Shown piece by piece: positions 50,849 through 60,490 of a stretch of DNA of 64,000 nucleotides; the first letter of the stretch is position 1; each line of letters starts with the position of its first letter. The translations under genes were made by a program, and so were the position numbers. Origin of the DNA: Planctomycetaceae bacterium (GTDB lineage: Bacteria; Planctomycetota; Planctomycetia; Pirellulales; Pirellulaceae); contig PAQH01000025.1 in the NCBI GenBank assembly GCA_002709225.1, positions 1 to 64,000 on the forward strand, read 5' to 3'. Below the pieces are notes generated by a model. That model saw nothing but the letters and a program-made list of their open reading frames with translations. It did not search any database and was not told the DNA's origin.

Positions 50849-52679
50849 CGGAAGAATGACATGGGAAGGTCGCTTCGCGTCGTGGTAAATGGAAACCTTG
50901 GCGGGTAATACCCGGGCACCAAACGGTCCCTTGCCTGTGTTGGTATTCCGGTCATAGACAGGAAAATAGCTGCCCTGGATGTGGACTCCCAGGCGATGGC
51001 CCGGTTGGAGCGTGGCAGCACTGTCGCCGATGTCGACTGTCAAACGATAGATTTCGCCGGCGGTCACGGGACTCCTCTCTAAATCGGAATGGCGCGCGGT
51101 GGCGCGGAGAATGCCGGTGGCGAGGGGGTGGCGAAAGCCGTCGGGGTGGATGTCGAGGACCATCGCCACGATGTCAAAGTCGGGGGTGTTCGCGGAAGCG
51201 TAGACGACCGCCTGGAAATGCCCGGCGAGCGCGAGTGGAGCGTTGACTGGTGACGTTGCGTAGGCCAGCACATCGGGCCGCGTGGCAGCGGTTTGTTGGT
51301 CATAGGGGCCAAAGCCATCCAGATAGGCTTCGCCATGGAAAGGTGCCGCCGGGACCGGATTATGGGGGTCGGAAATGAAATGAATCGGCGCGGAGAGTTC
51401 GGCCGGGGGCGTTTTGAACAAACTGCCGGCTGCGCCGGTGCGCTGATCGGGTTCATGCGCATGGAGGTAAAAGGGGGTTGGCTGAGCGGCCTCCGGTGGC
51501 CATGTGGAGGACTCCCGCCACTGATTGATGCCCATCATAAAATAGCGGACCCGTGGATAGGCGGTGGCGTTATCCGTTGCTTTGAACCAGCGGTCGTACC
51601 ACTTGAGGTTCTCGGCCACGATGTCGAGTCTGGCGGTTTCGCCAAAGTCGACGTCTCCGGCCCTGCTGCTGCCGGTAGCATGGTCCCAGGGGCCCAGGAT
51701 TAACTGCTGATTCTCGCGGGCGTGCTGGGTCGCGGCCGCGGTCCGCATTCCGTGGTAGGCTCGCAAGGCGCCCGGACACATAAAGTCGTAGCAGCCGACG
51801 ATGTGCTGTGCTGGAAAATCCATGTCGGAAAAGTTCCGCGCGTCTGTACCCTTCCAGAAGCCGTCTGGGGTAATGTGCTTGATCATGCTCATTTGAAGGG
51901 GGGCCCGATGCCCGACGACCTTGTCTAGGTTCATGAGGGGCAACGTCAGATACCACTGGGGCCATTTGGGTGAGGAACCCGCCGAGGGGGGGGGGGCCGT
52001 AGACGTTGGCGCCAAAGCCAGCGCGTCCAAGCGCCAGGATGTAGGCGCCACCGCGGTAGATATTGCTGTAGAAATAGGGGACGGATGCGGTGGGTGCGAG
52101 CGCGTCGAGTGCGACTCCGGTGCTGGCGGTGAGCCACTGTGAACTCCCCATGTACGAGGCGCCCCACATTCCGACAAGCCCGTTGCACCAAGGCTGTTCG
52201 CGAATCCAGGTGACGGCGTCGAATCCGTCGGCGGGTTCGCCCCAATAGAGATTGAATTCACCTTCTGAGCCATTGCGACCACTACTGTCCTGCGTGACGG
52301 CGACGTACCCGCGGGCTGCGATCCGGCGTGCCTGCTGGTCAAACCCGGCGGTTCCGTACGCGGTTTTCAGGAAGAGGACCGGGAGCGGGGTGTTTGCGCC
52401 ACGCGGTCTGTAAATGCGGGTCCGCAGACGGGTCCCATCACGCGTTGGCATTGCCTTGACCTCGACGGAGACTTGCTCCTGAGCTGGGGTTCGTAGCGCT
52501 AGGGGAATCGTAGCGCAGCACAGTGTGAGCGACCAGATGACAAACCTCCCGCGGTCCGCGTGGGATCGAATCTGCTGGAAGTGCCTGTGGGAAACCGCGT
52601 CGTGTGGACGCTCCCTGTGGGTTCCCACCCGTGTGCATGCGGTTTCCATATGGGGAGTCCTGCGCTGGAAGAAGGCCAA
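50837..52679 (-). pseudogene. CocE/NonD-family (S15-like) hydrolase split by a +1 frameshift at an 11-G/C tract
   Basis: N-terminal half in ORF 51570..52679 (VEVKAMPTRDGTRLRTRIYRPRG, GRNGSEGEFNLYWGEPADGFDAVTWIREQPWCNGLVGMWGASYMGSSQW); C-terminal half in ORF 50837..52342 (PKWPQWYLTLPLMNLDKVVGH, LILGPWDHATG). Transition at 51986-51996. Confidence 0.82.
51986..51996. repeat. Eleven-G homopolymer (poly-C in the coding sense)
   Basis: Direct read of gccgaggggg ggggggccgt on line 51961. Confidence 0.9.
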
Positions 52680-52816
52680 GCGAGAGCGGGAGACAGTGGC
52701 GGGTGCTGTGCCGTGGAGAGAGTGGGGCGTCGCACCGGCCCGTGAGCTGGACTATAACCACTAGACCACGGACCAGCGAGTAGGCCTATCTAGAGTCATC
52801 AGAGAGAGTGTTGAGG

Positions 52817-53476
52817 ATGGTGGAACGATCAGGTGACGCACCGGACTATTTGAATCCCGACCTTCCCCCCGAGTTGCCTTGGGTCGACGTTCCGATCGTC
52901 GCAGCGACAGCGGAGACACTGCAAGGGTATGGGCGACTTGTCGATCATCCCGACAGCTGTGAGGTAGAGATCGTGCGCTGGCCCGCGCAGGGGTGGCGGC
53001 CGGTCGACCAGGACTCGGGAGACGAAGGTGGCACGACGGAAGGAGTCTTTCTGAGTGAGTGGAAAGGTGACGTCCTCTATGGCCAGAATGAAGCCGTGGG
53101 CGGACATTACGTCCTCGGGTATGCGGAAGCTCCGGAACAGGCACAAGAGCGTGTAGAGCGAATGCCGGATCAGGTACTGTTGTGGCACGCGAACTACCAT
53201 CCCGACGGGGGACAACTCTTTTTTCCTCTGCAGAAGGCGGAGTTTCTGGTGCCCTTGGCGTTACCGGGTGATGACGTGGCTCCGGCCGATTTCGTGGCAT
53301 TTCGGTTTACCGGGAATCAGGGGCTCTATATCCACCCGGGAGTTTGGCATGAGGGAGTCTATCCTATCTCGGGACGGCAGCGTTTCTTCGATAAACAAGG
53401 GGCCGTTCATGCGCGAGTGTCGGTCGATTTTTCCCGTGAGTTCAGCTGCCTGTTGCGGGTTCCCTTGAGAGGCTGA
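52817..53476 (+). CDS. Ureidoglycolate lyase-like protein
   Basis: LQGYGRLVDHPDSCEVEIVRWPAQGWRPVD; FVAFRFTGNQGLYIHPGVWHEGVYPI. ORF 52808..53476; ATG near 52817. Confidence 0.75.
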   Translation: MVERSGDAPDYLNPDLPPELPWVDVPIVAATAETLQGYGRLVDHPDSCEVEIVRWPAQGWRPVDQDSGDEGGTTEGVFLSEWKGDVLYGQNEAVGGHYVLGYAEAPEQAQERVERMPDQVLLWHANYHPDGGQLFFPLQKAEFLVPLALPGDDVAPADFVAFRFTGNQGLYIHPGVWHEGVYPISGRQRFFDKQGAVHARVSVDFSREFSCLLRVPLRG

Positions 53477-53497
53477 CGAGGCTGCACGGACGCCAAA

Positions 53498-54946
53498 TCA
53501 GGCGGATCTGCAGATTGAGTGAACGACCTGGCCGTGGACATCAGTCAAGCGAAAGTCGCGGCCCGCGTACCGGTAGGTGAAAGCTTCGTGATCGAAACCG
53601 AGTAGATGGAGCATGGTCGCGTGTATGTCATGCACGTGAACCCGGTCTTCGACTGCTTGCCACCCGGTTTCATCCGTGGCGCCGTGCACATGGCCGCCAC
53701 GGATTCCGCCTCCCGCTAGCCAGACGCTGAACCCGTGATGGTTATGGTCGCGGCCAAGCTGTTTGCCGGAATTAAGCAACGGACGGGGTAATTCGACCGT
53801 CGGTGTACGCCCGAATTCACCGCCACAAAGGATCAGCGTTTCGTCGAGTAGCCCACGCTGTTTCAGATCTTTGAGCAACGCACTGATCGGCTGGTCGATC
53901 TGACTGGCAAGCTGCCCGTGGATTTGTATGTTATCGTGGTTATCCCAGGGTTGCCCACCGGAGTACCAGACTTGCACAAAACGAACGCCCCGTTCGACCA
54001 GGCGACGTGCCAAAAGTAGGGTGCGAGCTTGGACCGTTTCACCGTACATGTCGCGTATGTATTGAGGTTCTCGCTCAATATCAAAAGCCTCGGCCGCCTC
54101 GGTCTGCATTCGGTAGGCCAGTTCAAAAGATTGGATGCGCGCTTCCAGATTCGGGTCGTGCCCGCGTTCGGCCAGATGGAAACGGTTCGCAGCCAATAAG
54201 AGATCGAGCTGGGCCCGCTGCTGTGGTCGCGTCAGCGTGCCGTTACGGATGTTCTCGATTAACTTGTCGATCGCGGAGAATTGGGTGTCGATGTGGGCGC
54301 CCTGATAAATTCCTGGCAGAAAGGCGGAACGCCAATTCTCAGCTCCCTGTGTGGGCAGGCCGTGAGGACAGAGTGCGACAAAGCCGGGGAGGTTCTGGTT
54401 CTCGCTCCCCAGTCCGTAGGTCACCCAGGAGCCCATGCTGGGGCGTGGCAGACGCGCCTCTCCGCAGTTCCACAAGAGGAACGAGGGCTCGTGGTTGGGA
54501 ACGTCAGCGTACATGGACCGTACGACGCAAATGTCATCTGCACATTCGCCGGTACGCGCAAAAATCTCGCTGAACGGGAGGCCGCTTTCGCCGTATCGAG
54601 CAAACCGGTAAGGAGACGGAAAAGCGTTCCCGGTCGCCCGCTCGGTGGGCAAATTGTCCACGGGTAAGGGGCGGCCCTGGTACGTTTGGAGCAACGGTTT
54701 TGGATCGAAGGTGTCTACGTGGGAGGGCCCGCCGTTAAGAAAGATGTGGATTACCTGTTTCGCGGTTGCCCGCCGCGGTGGAGGTTTGGGGGCCAGTGGT
54801 GATGGCGCGGCGGTGGCGGGGTTGAGCAAGGGTGCCAGCCCAAGGGCACCCATGCCCATGCCGCAGCGGTTAAGCAATTGCCGGCGATTCCAGGGGGTTG
54901 GCTTAATGACCATGAGAAGGCTGTCAATCGATGAAGAGGAATTCAT
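53498..54946 (-). CDS. DUF1501 protein
   Basis: NRRQLLNRCGMGMGALGLAPLL; VIHIFLNGGPSHVDTFDPKPLLQTYQG; ETLILCGGEFGRTPTVELPRPLLNSGKQLGRDHNHHGFSVWLAGGG. Confidence 0.93.
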   Translation of the reverse strand: MNSSSSIDSLLMVIKPTPWNRRQLLNRCGMGMGALGLAPLLNPATAAPSPLAPKPPPRRATAKQVIHIFLNGGPSHVDTFDPKPLLQTYQGRPLPVDNLPTERATGNAFPSPYRFARYGESGLPFSEIFARTGECADDICVVRSMYADVPNHEPSFLLWNCGEARLPRPSMGSWVTYGLGSENQNLPGFVALCPHGLPTQGAENWRSAFLPGIYQGAHIDTQFSAIDKLIENIRNGTLTRPQQRAQLDLLLAANRFHLAERGHDPNLEARIQSFELAYRMQTEAAEAFDIEREPQYIRDMYGETVQARTLLLARRLVERGVRFVQVWYSGGQPWDNHDNIQIHGQLASQIDQPISALLKDLKQRGLLDETLILCGGEFGRTPTVELPRPLLNSGKQLGRDHNHHGFSVWLAGGGIRGGHVHGATDETGWQAVEDRVHVHDIHATMLHLLGFDHEAFTYRYAGRDFRLTDVHGQVVHSICRSA

Positions 54947-57788
54947 TACTGATCAACAACATCTGGGCGATTTGCGGCCAATCCAGAACGCCGGTTGCCA
55001 AGCCCTCGCTGCAACGCTCCAATTCTGCCGTGGTCGGAGGTCGCCCCAACGCGATCTGGTAAAGCGTCGTTGCCATGGCCACCGTAGCGTCAACGTTTCC
55101 CCGAGCGACTGCCTCTCTCGCGCGCTGGGCGAGCTCGGCCGCGCGTTCCTTGACGAAGACGTTATTCATCAAGAACAGTGCCTGTTGGGGAGCGGTGGTG
55201 CGGGAGCGCGCAGGGTTATGAGTGTCGGGGCTGGGGAAATCAAAAAGGCGTAGGACGGTCGGCAGCTGACTTCGATCAATGTGGGCGTAGAGTGTCCGCC
55301 GCGCGTTGCCCGATTGCCAGAGAGGAATGGCAGGGCCCAGCATTTGCAGATCGAGTCGCCCAGCAGCCGAGAGCATTGCATCACGTAGGATTTCGAAATC
55401 GACTCGGCGGCGGTGGTAACGCCATAACAACCGATTGTCCGGATCGATCCGCCTTGCTGCGGGGCGATCGCGACTGGTTTGTTGCCAGGTGCGTGAAGAG
55501 AGGATGAGACGGTGTAGCCGTTTGATCGACCATCCGTGCTCGATTAGATCGGACGCTAGGTAGTCGAGCAGACGCGGGTGACTTGGCGGTGTTGCGCGGA
55601 GGCCGAAATTGCTCACCGTCGCTACCAGCCCGTGACCAAAATGATGCGCCCAGATGCGATTGACGATCACGCGTGCGGTAAGCGGATTGTCGGGGTGCAC
55701 GATGGCCTCCGCCAATTCGCGGCGGCCGCTGCCGCGACGGAAAGGGGCAGCCAGTTCGGGACCCAGGAGGCGCGGGGCGGCACGAGAAACTGGCTCGCCC
55801 ACGCGTTCGGGATTGCCACGGATGAAGATATGAGGTTCGTGCACACGTGGGGAGTCGTACAGCACGTGGGCCCGCGGTACGGCCAGACCGGTTCCCGCCA
55901 GCCAGGCGTCATAGTCGAGATAGGCCTGGGAAAGGGCGCGGTTCCACTCGGCATCGAGTAGGTAGGCGTCCAGTGCTTCGCGAGGTGATACGGAAAAGGG
56001 CGAGGCGGAGCCGTAAAGTACGGTTCTTAGCTGCTCCTTCTCACGATTGCTGAAACCGGCGAACTCGGTGTCGTTTTGCATTGCAGCCCGGGTTTCGCGG
56101 TAAATGTTCGTCAACACTTGGCCATAGCTTTTGGCGACATCGCCCATGCTCTGCGGTGGGGACGCCGCGAGGCGATCGAGAATGAAGGTGTTGAGTGGTT
56201 GTGGCGCCGCAGCGGAGAGCCTTTTGAGTGTCCTGGCCGCTTCCCGGGCAAACGCATCAGCGGGTAGGGAACGCAGGGCGTGCCAAGGTGCAAAGACCGG
56301 GTGGATAGACCGTTTGGTGCCTTCCAGATACTCGACCCAGCGTTCCACAAAGGTCTGTCGAAGTTCGCCCTGGGCGGCAGGTAGCGGAACGAGAAAGGTC
56401 TTGCGACCGGTCAAAACCGCGCGCAAATAGCGTGTGGTATCCGCCCGCAACATGTCGAGCGTCGGCGGTAGATATTGTTGAATCTGTTTGTCGAGGGCCG
56501 TCCGTTTTTGTCGGAATATCTCGGGGTCGCCCGGGAATCCAACAGGCTCCGCGTGGGGAGTGAGATAGGGTAAATCCGACGGTTCAACCGTATTGGAAAA
56601 GACACCGTACAAGGCGTAGTAATCCGCCGTCGGAATTGGGTCGAACTTGTGGTCGTGACAGCGCGCGCAGCTGACCGTAAGCCCCAGGAAGGTACGCGTG
56701 ACAACATCGATGCGATCGTCAATTACGTCGTGCTGGTTGCCGGTGAACCGACGTCCCAGTGTAAGAAATCCCAGCGCGGCGAGGGGCCGTTGGCCCCCGT
56801 GTTGTGGGACGACTTGGTCGCCTGCGACCTGTTCCCGCACAAATTGATCGTAAGGCAGATCCGCATTCCAGGACTTGATGACATAATCGCGATAGGTGTA
56901 CGCGTAGTAATAGTTTGGTTGTTCCTGGAGACGGACATAGCCTTTGGTATCGGCATAGCGCGCCAGGTCGAGCCAATGGCGTGCCCAGCGTTCCCCGTAC
57001 TGTGGCGAGGCGAGTACATGATCCACAAGGCGGTCGAGGGCCTGGTCGGGATGGGAGTGGAAATCCTGTTGAAACCGATGAATGTCGTTTGCTTCAGGCG
57101 GCAAACCCGTCAACACGTAATGAACCCGGCGTATCAACGTGCGGGCGTCGGCCGGAGCCGAAAAGTGCAGGGTTCGGGCGCGCAATTCGCTCCGGATGAA
57201 CCGGTCGATGGGAGATTTCTCGTCGCCGGTGGGCAACGCCGGACGCGAAAGGGGGACTCCGGCCCAATGCGCCGTCCAACCCGTCGTGGGGTCGACGCGG
57301 GTGGCTGGAGATACGGTGGCGGGCCACGGTGCCCCCGCGCGGACCCACTTCTGTAAATCCAATATCGCGGACGCTGCGAGGCGGCCAGAGGGGGGCATCT
57401 TCAAGTCGCCTTGGTGACGGACGGCCAGGAGCAGCGGGCTGTCGTCCGGGTTGTCGAGACGAACCGCTGGGCCGGCGAGCGAGCCTCCGGCGAGAGCATG
57501 TTCCAGTGAATCGAGGCGCAAACCACTTTCCTGCTTCCGTGGCCCGTGACAGGCGACGCAGTTTTCCAACAGGATCGGCCGCACACGCCGCTCGAAATGC
57601 GCGAGGGCCGGGTCCTGCGAGAAGCTCCAGTCCGGTGTCGGCGCGAACAGGAGGAAGAGTAACAATGGCACTCGTCGACAGCACATCGAGTTACCTGGCA
57701 TTTGAGTGGCAAGGCGGATCCGCGAAGTCGAAAAATACAATGGTGGGTTGCCGGGCATGATCCTGGTTGGCCCAAGAGGTGTGAACAA
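54924..57788 (-). CDS. PSCyt1-DUF1549-DUF1553 protein without LamG insert (true start probably near 57701)
   Basis: VRPILLENCVACHGPRKQESGLRLDSLEHALAGG; VSCARCHDHKFDPIPTADYYALYG; VIVNRIWAHHFGHGLVATVSNFG; RRRVDFEILRDAMLSAAG. Confidence 0.92.
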   Translation of the reverse strand: MFTPLGPTRIMPGNPPLYFSTSRIRLATQMPGNSMCCRRVPLLLFLLFAPTPDWSFSQDPALAHFERRVRPILLENCVACHGPRKQESGLRLDSLEHALAGGSLAGPAVRLDNPDDSPLLLAVRHQGDLKMPPSGRLAASAILDLQKWVRAGAPWPATVSPATRVDPTTGWTAHWAGVPLSRPALPTGDEKSPIDRFIRSELRARTLHFSAPADARTLIRRVHYVLTGLPPEANDIHRFQQDFHSHPDQALDRLVDHVLASPQYGERWARHWLDLARYADTKGYVRLQEQPNYYYAYTYRDYVIKSWNADLPYDQFVREQVAGDQVVPQHGGQRPLAALGFLTLGRRFTGNQHDVIDDRIDVVTRTFLGLTVSCARCHDHKFDPIPTADYYALYGVFSNTVEPSDLPYLTPHAEPVGFPGDPEIFRQKRTALDKQIQQYLPPTLDMLRADTTRYLRAVLTGRKTFLVPLPAAQGELRQTFVERWVEYLEGTKRSIHPVFAPWHALRSLPADAFAREAARTLKRLSAAAPQPLNTFILDRLAASPPQSMGDVAKSYGQVLTNIYRETRAAMQNDTEFAGFSNREKEQLRTVLYGSASPFSVSPREALDAYLLDAEWNRALSQAYLDYDAWLAGTGLAVPRAHVLYDSPRVHEPHIFIRGNPERVGEPVSRAAPRLLGPELAAPFRRGSGRRELAEAIVHPDNPLTARVIVNRIWAHHFGHGLVATVSNFGLRATPPSHPRLLDYLASDLIEHGWSIKRLHRLILSSRTWQQTSRDRPAARRIDPDNRLLWRYHRRRVDFEILRDAMLSAAGRLDLQMLGPAIPLWQSGNARRTLYAHIDRSQLPTVLRLFDFPSPDTHNPARSRTTAPQQALFLMNNVFVKERAAELAQRAREAVARGNVDATVAMATTLYQIALGRPPTTAELERCSEGLATGVLDWPQIAQMLLISNEFLFID

Positions 57789-57808
57789 AAGAGCCGCAAG
57801 GCCGATGC

Positions 57809-58990
57809 TTAATCTTCATTGCCTGTGGTGTTGCTGTCCAGGTCGTCGACGAGTTGCTGGGCAGCGCGGCGTATGTAATCAACCGGTTCACTGGCAGCCA
57901 GTTGAAGTAGGCGCGGCCGGGCTGGCCGGGCGGCGGCGGCGAGCGCTGCCAAGGCGGCGATTGCCGCGCCGCGATGATCGGGTGTGGGGTGGTGAAGGAA
58001 CCGCACGAGGGGCTGTAGGAACTCGGCCGCGGAGATGCGGTGGCGAGCGATAAGAGCCATGGCGGCCAGCTGGCAGGGGGCTGCGGTATCGTCGAGGGTT
58101 TTTAGCAGGAGTCTCCGAACGGTTGGAGTGGACGGAAATGCCGTAGCCAGGACCCGCAGGGCGGCTACCCTGTGGGGCACCGCGGCGTGGCGACAACGTG
58201 CGACCAGTTCGAGCTGTCCGGCGGTGCCACATGCCAGCAGCGTTTGCATGGCCGCCGGATAGAGCATGGGATCTTCGCTGTCGGCAAGCGGGAGAATCGT
58301 GGCTAGCATGGCGGAGGGCAGCTCTGCGAATCGTGCCAGAGTCAATAACGCGGAACGTTGGGTCCGAGGAACATGACTCTGCAGAAGTTGCAGGAGGGTT
58401 GGTGTTGCGGATACGCCCACGTCCGCGAGACGGCGCGAGGCCTCTTCGGCTGCCATCCAATCGGGGTTTTGCAACGCCTGCGCGAGCGCGGCAATGGCGC
58501 GGCGGTCGCGGCGCGTGGTCCATTGCGCGGCGGCGGCGCGGACCCGGACGAGAGGGTGGGGGTCGGTGAGTAAACGCGCGGTCGCTTGGTGAGTTGGCGC
58601 GCGGTTGGGAAATAGTTGCGCTAGTACATCGATGGCCGCGCCACGCACATCGGCGTCAGGGTCTCGTGATGCTGCCAGTAACTCACCACAGAGGGGGGGG
58701 GCGGCCAGGCCGATGAAACCGAGCGTCTGGATCGCCTTCCAACGTACGTTGGCGTTTTCGTGGCGGATGAGTTGACGCACTTGGGGAAGAGCCGCGGGAC
58801 CCAAACGGACCAGCCGTTCAACCGCGGCTTTCATAGCAGGTTCGTCGTAGACCGTTGCCGCATGACGCAGCTTGGAAATCGCCTGGGGCAGTGAAATAGG
58901 CGAGTTCACCTCACAGGCGGAGGTTGACTGAAGAAGTAGTCCGCAAACGGTGGCGGTGAACAGCCGTGCTGGGATTGCGGAGGATGGCAT
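57809..58990 (-). CDS. HEAT-repeat protein
   Basis: Repeats such as LPQVRQLIRHENANVRWKAIQTLGFIGLAA, ELLAASRDPDADVRGAAIDVLAQL, TARLLTDPHPLVRVRAAAAQW, LVRFLHHPTPDHRGAAIAALAALA. Confidence 0.88.
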   Translation of the reverse strand: MPSSAIPARLFTATVCGLLLQSTSACEVNSPISLPQAISKLRHAATVYDEPAMKAAVERLVRLGPAALPQVRQLIRHENANVRWKAIQTLGFIGLAAPPLCGELLAASRDPDADVRGAAIDVLAQLFPNRAPTHQATARLLTDPHPLVRVRAAAAQWTTRRDRRAIAALAQALQNPDWMAAEEASRRLADVGVSATPTLLQLLQSHVPRTQRSALLTLARFAELPSAMLATILPLADSEDPMLYPAAMQTLLACGTAGQLELVARCRHAAVPHRVAALRVLATAFPSTPTVRRLLLKTLDDTAAPCQLAAMALIARHRISAAEFLQPLVRFLHHPTPDHRGAAIAALAALAAAARPARPRLLQLAASEPVDYIRRAAQQLVDDLDSNTTGNED

Positions 58991-58993
58991 CGA

Positions 58994-60490
58994 TCAGGCA
59001 ATCATCTTGTCGACGATCCGTCCGGCGACGTTGGTTAACCGCACGTCTAGTCCGCCAAAACGGCGCGTGAGGCGAAGATGGTCGAGGCCCAGGAGGTGAA
59101 GCAGTGTCGCATGGAGGTCGTTGATATGGACGGATTCGTCGACTGGTGCCCAGCCGAAATCGTCGGTTTTTCCGATGACCTGTCCACCACGTACTCCCCC
59201 TCCCGCGACCCAGGCACTGAAAGCGCCAGGGTGGTGGTCACGGCCATCGCCGCCCTGCGCCAGCGGTGTACGGCCAAACTCGCCGGCAAACACAATGAGT
59301 GTCGAATCGAACAGTCCGCGTTGCTTCAGGTCGGTGATCAAGGCGGCCAGTGGCTGGTCGGCCATCCGCGCGTTGTAGGTCAACTCTTCAGTCAACTTGC
59401 CATGCTGGTCCCAGGACGCGTGCATGAGGGTGACGAAACGCACGCCGCGTTCCACGAGCCGGCGGGCGAGGAGGCAGTTGCGCGAAAACGTCTGGTAGAC
59501 GCCAGCGCCACCGCCATGAGCGGATTTGACGTCGGTCGGTTCGGGACGCTCCATTCCATAGGCATCCAGCGTGCTTTGCGATTCATCGGAGAGGTCAAGT
59601 ACGTCGGGAGCCGCCTTCTGCATGCGAAACGCCAGTTCATAGGAGGCGATGCGACTTTGAATTTCCGAGTCACCGAAACGCTCAGCTCGGCGGCGATTGA
59701 GCCGGGTGATGGCCCGCAGACTGGCGTGTTGCAGGTCTCGCGTGATGCCGGCGGGCGCGCGAAGGTTGAGGACCGGTTCACCCTGGCTGCGGAAAACGAC
59801 GCCCTGGTAGGAGGACGGCAAGAAACCGTTGGTCCAGTTGGTGGAACCGCCACTGGCACCACGTCCCGCCGACAGGACCACGTATCCGGGTAGTTCCTGC
59901 GATTCCGAACCGAGGCCGTAAAGGGCCCAGGAGCCAAAGCTCGGCCGGCCAAATCTGGGCACCCCCGTACTCAACATCAGCTGGGCTGGGTGATGGTTGA
60001 ACGCCTCGGTGTTAAGCGTGCGGATCAGCGCAAGGTCGTCGACGTGTCGACCGAGGTGGGGGAGCAGGTCTGATAACTCTGTACCGCATTGTCCATGCGG
60101 CGTAAAGGTGCGGCGACTTCCGAGGAGTCTGGCCGTTTTTTGGATGAAGGCAAACCGAGCATTTTTCGTAATTGATTCAGGCAGTTGTTGCCCGTTGCGC
60201 GTGACGAGTTCTGGCTTGGGGTCGAAGAGGTCAAGTTGACTGGGTCCACCGGCGGCATAAACAAAGATGCAGCTCTTGGCGCGCGGCGAGAAATGAGGCT
60301 GGCGGGGGGCCAACGCGTTGGCAGGCAGGGAAGGTTCCACCCGCGGCGACTCCGCAGCGAGGAGTCCATCCGATTCGAGCAACGCGGCGACAGCCGCAGC
60401 CCCCAGCCCGCTCGCAGAGGAGGTAAGGAAATCCCGGCGGGTCCGGGAAGCCAAGGGATCGGTGGATGTCGTCATGCCAGTACGTTTCAT
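58994..60490 (-). CDS. DUF1501 protein
   Basis: TRRDFLTSSASGLGAAAVAALL; CIFVYAAGGPSQLDLFDPKPELV; STLIVFAGEFGRTPLAQGGDGRDHHPGAFSAWVAGGG. 4-bp ATGA overlap with the upstream gene. Confidence 0.93.
   Translation of the reverse strand: MKRTGMTTSTDPLASRTRRDFLTSSASGLGAAAVAALLESDGLLAAESPRVEPSLPANALAPRQPHFSPRAKSCIFVYAAGGPSQLDLFDPKPELVTRNGQQLPESITKNARFAFIQKTARLLGSRRTFTPHGQCGTELSDLLPHLGRHVDDLALIRTLNTEAFNHHPAQLMLSTGVPRFGRPSFGSWALYGLGSESQELPGYVVLSAGRGASGGSTNWTNGFLPSSYQGVVFRSQGEPVLNLRAPAGITRDLQHASLRAITRLNRRRAERFGDSEIQSRIASYELAFRMQKAAPDVLDLSDESQSTLDAYGMERPEPTDVKSAHGGGAGVYQTFSRNCLLARRLVERGVRFVTLMHASWDQHGKLTEELTYNARMADQPLAALITDLKQRGLFDSTLIVFAGEFGRTPLAQGGDGRDHHPGAFSAWVAGGGVRGGQVIGKTDDFGWAPVDESVHINDLHATLLHLLGLDHLRLTRRFGGLDVRLTNVAGRIVDKMIA

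Noticed and set aside
56649-57356. 235-aa plus ORF opposite the 54924 PSCyt1 gene
   Set aside because: Antisense shadow of conserved coding sequence; no domain features.
59078-59893. 271-aa plus ORF opposite a DUF1501 gene
   Set aside because: Mirrors the conserved DUF1501 frame; similar antisense ORFs occur over other DUF1501 genes here.
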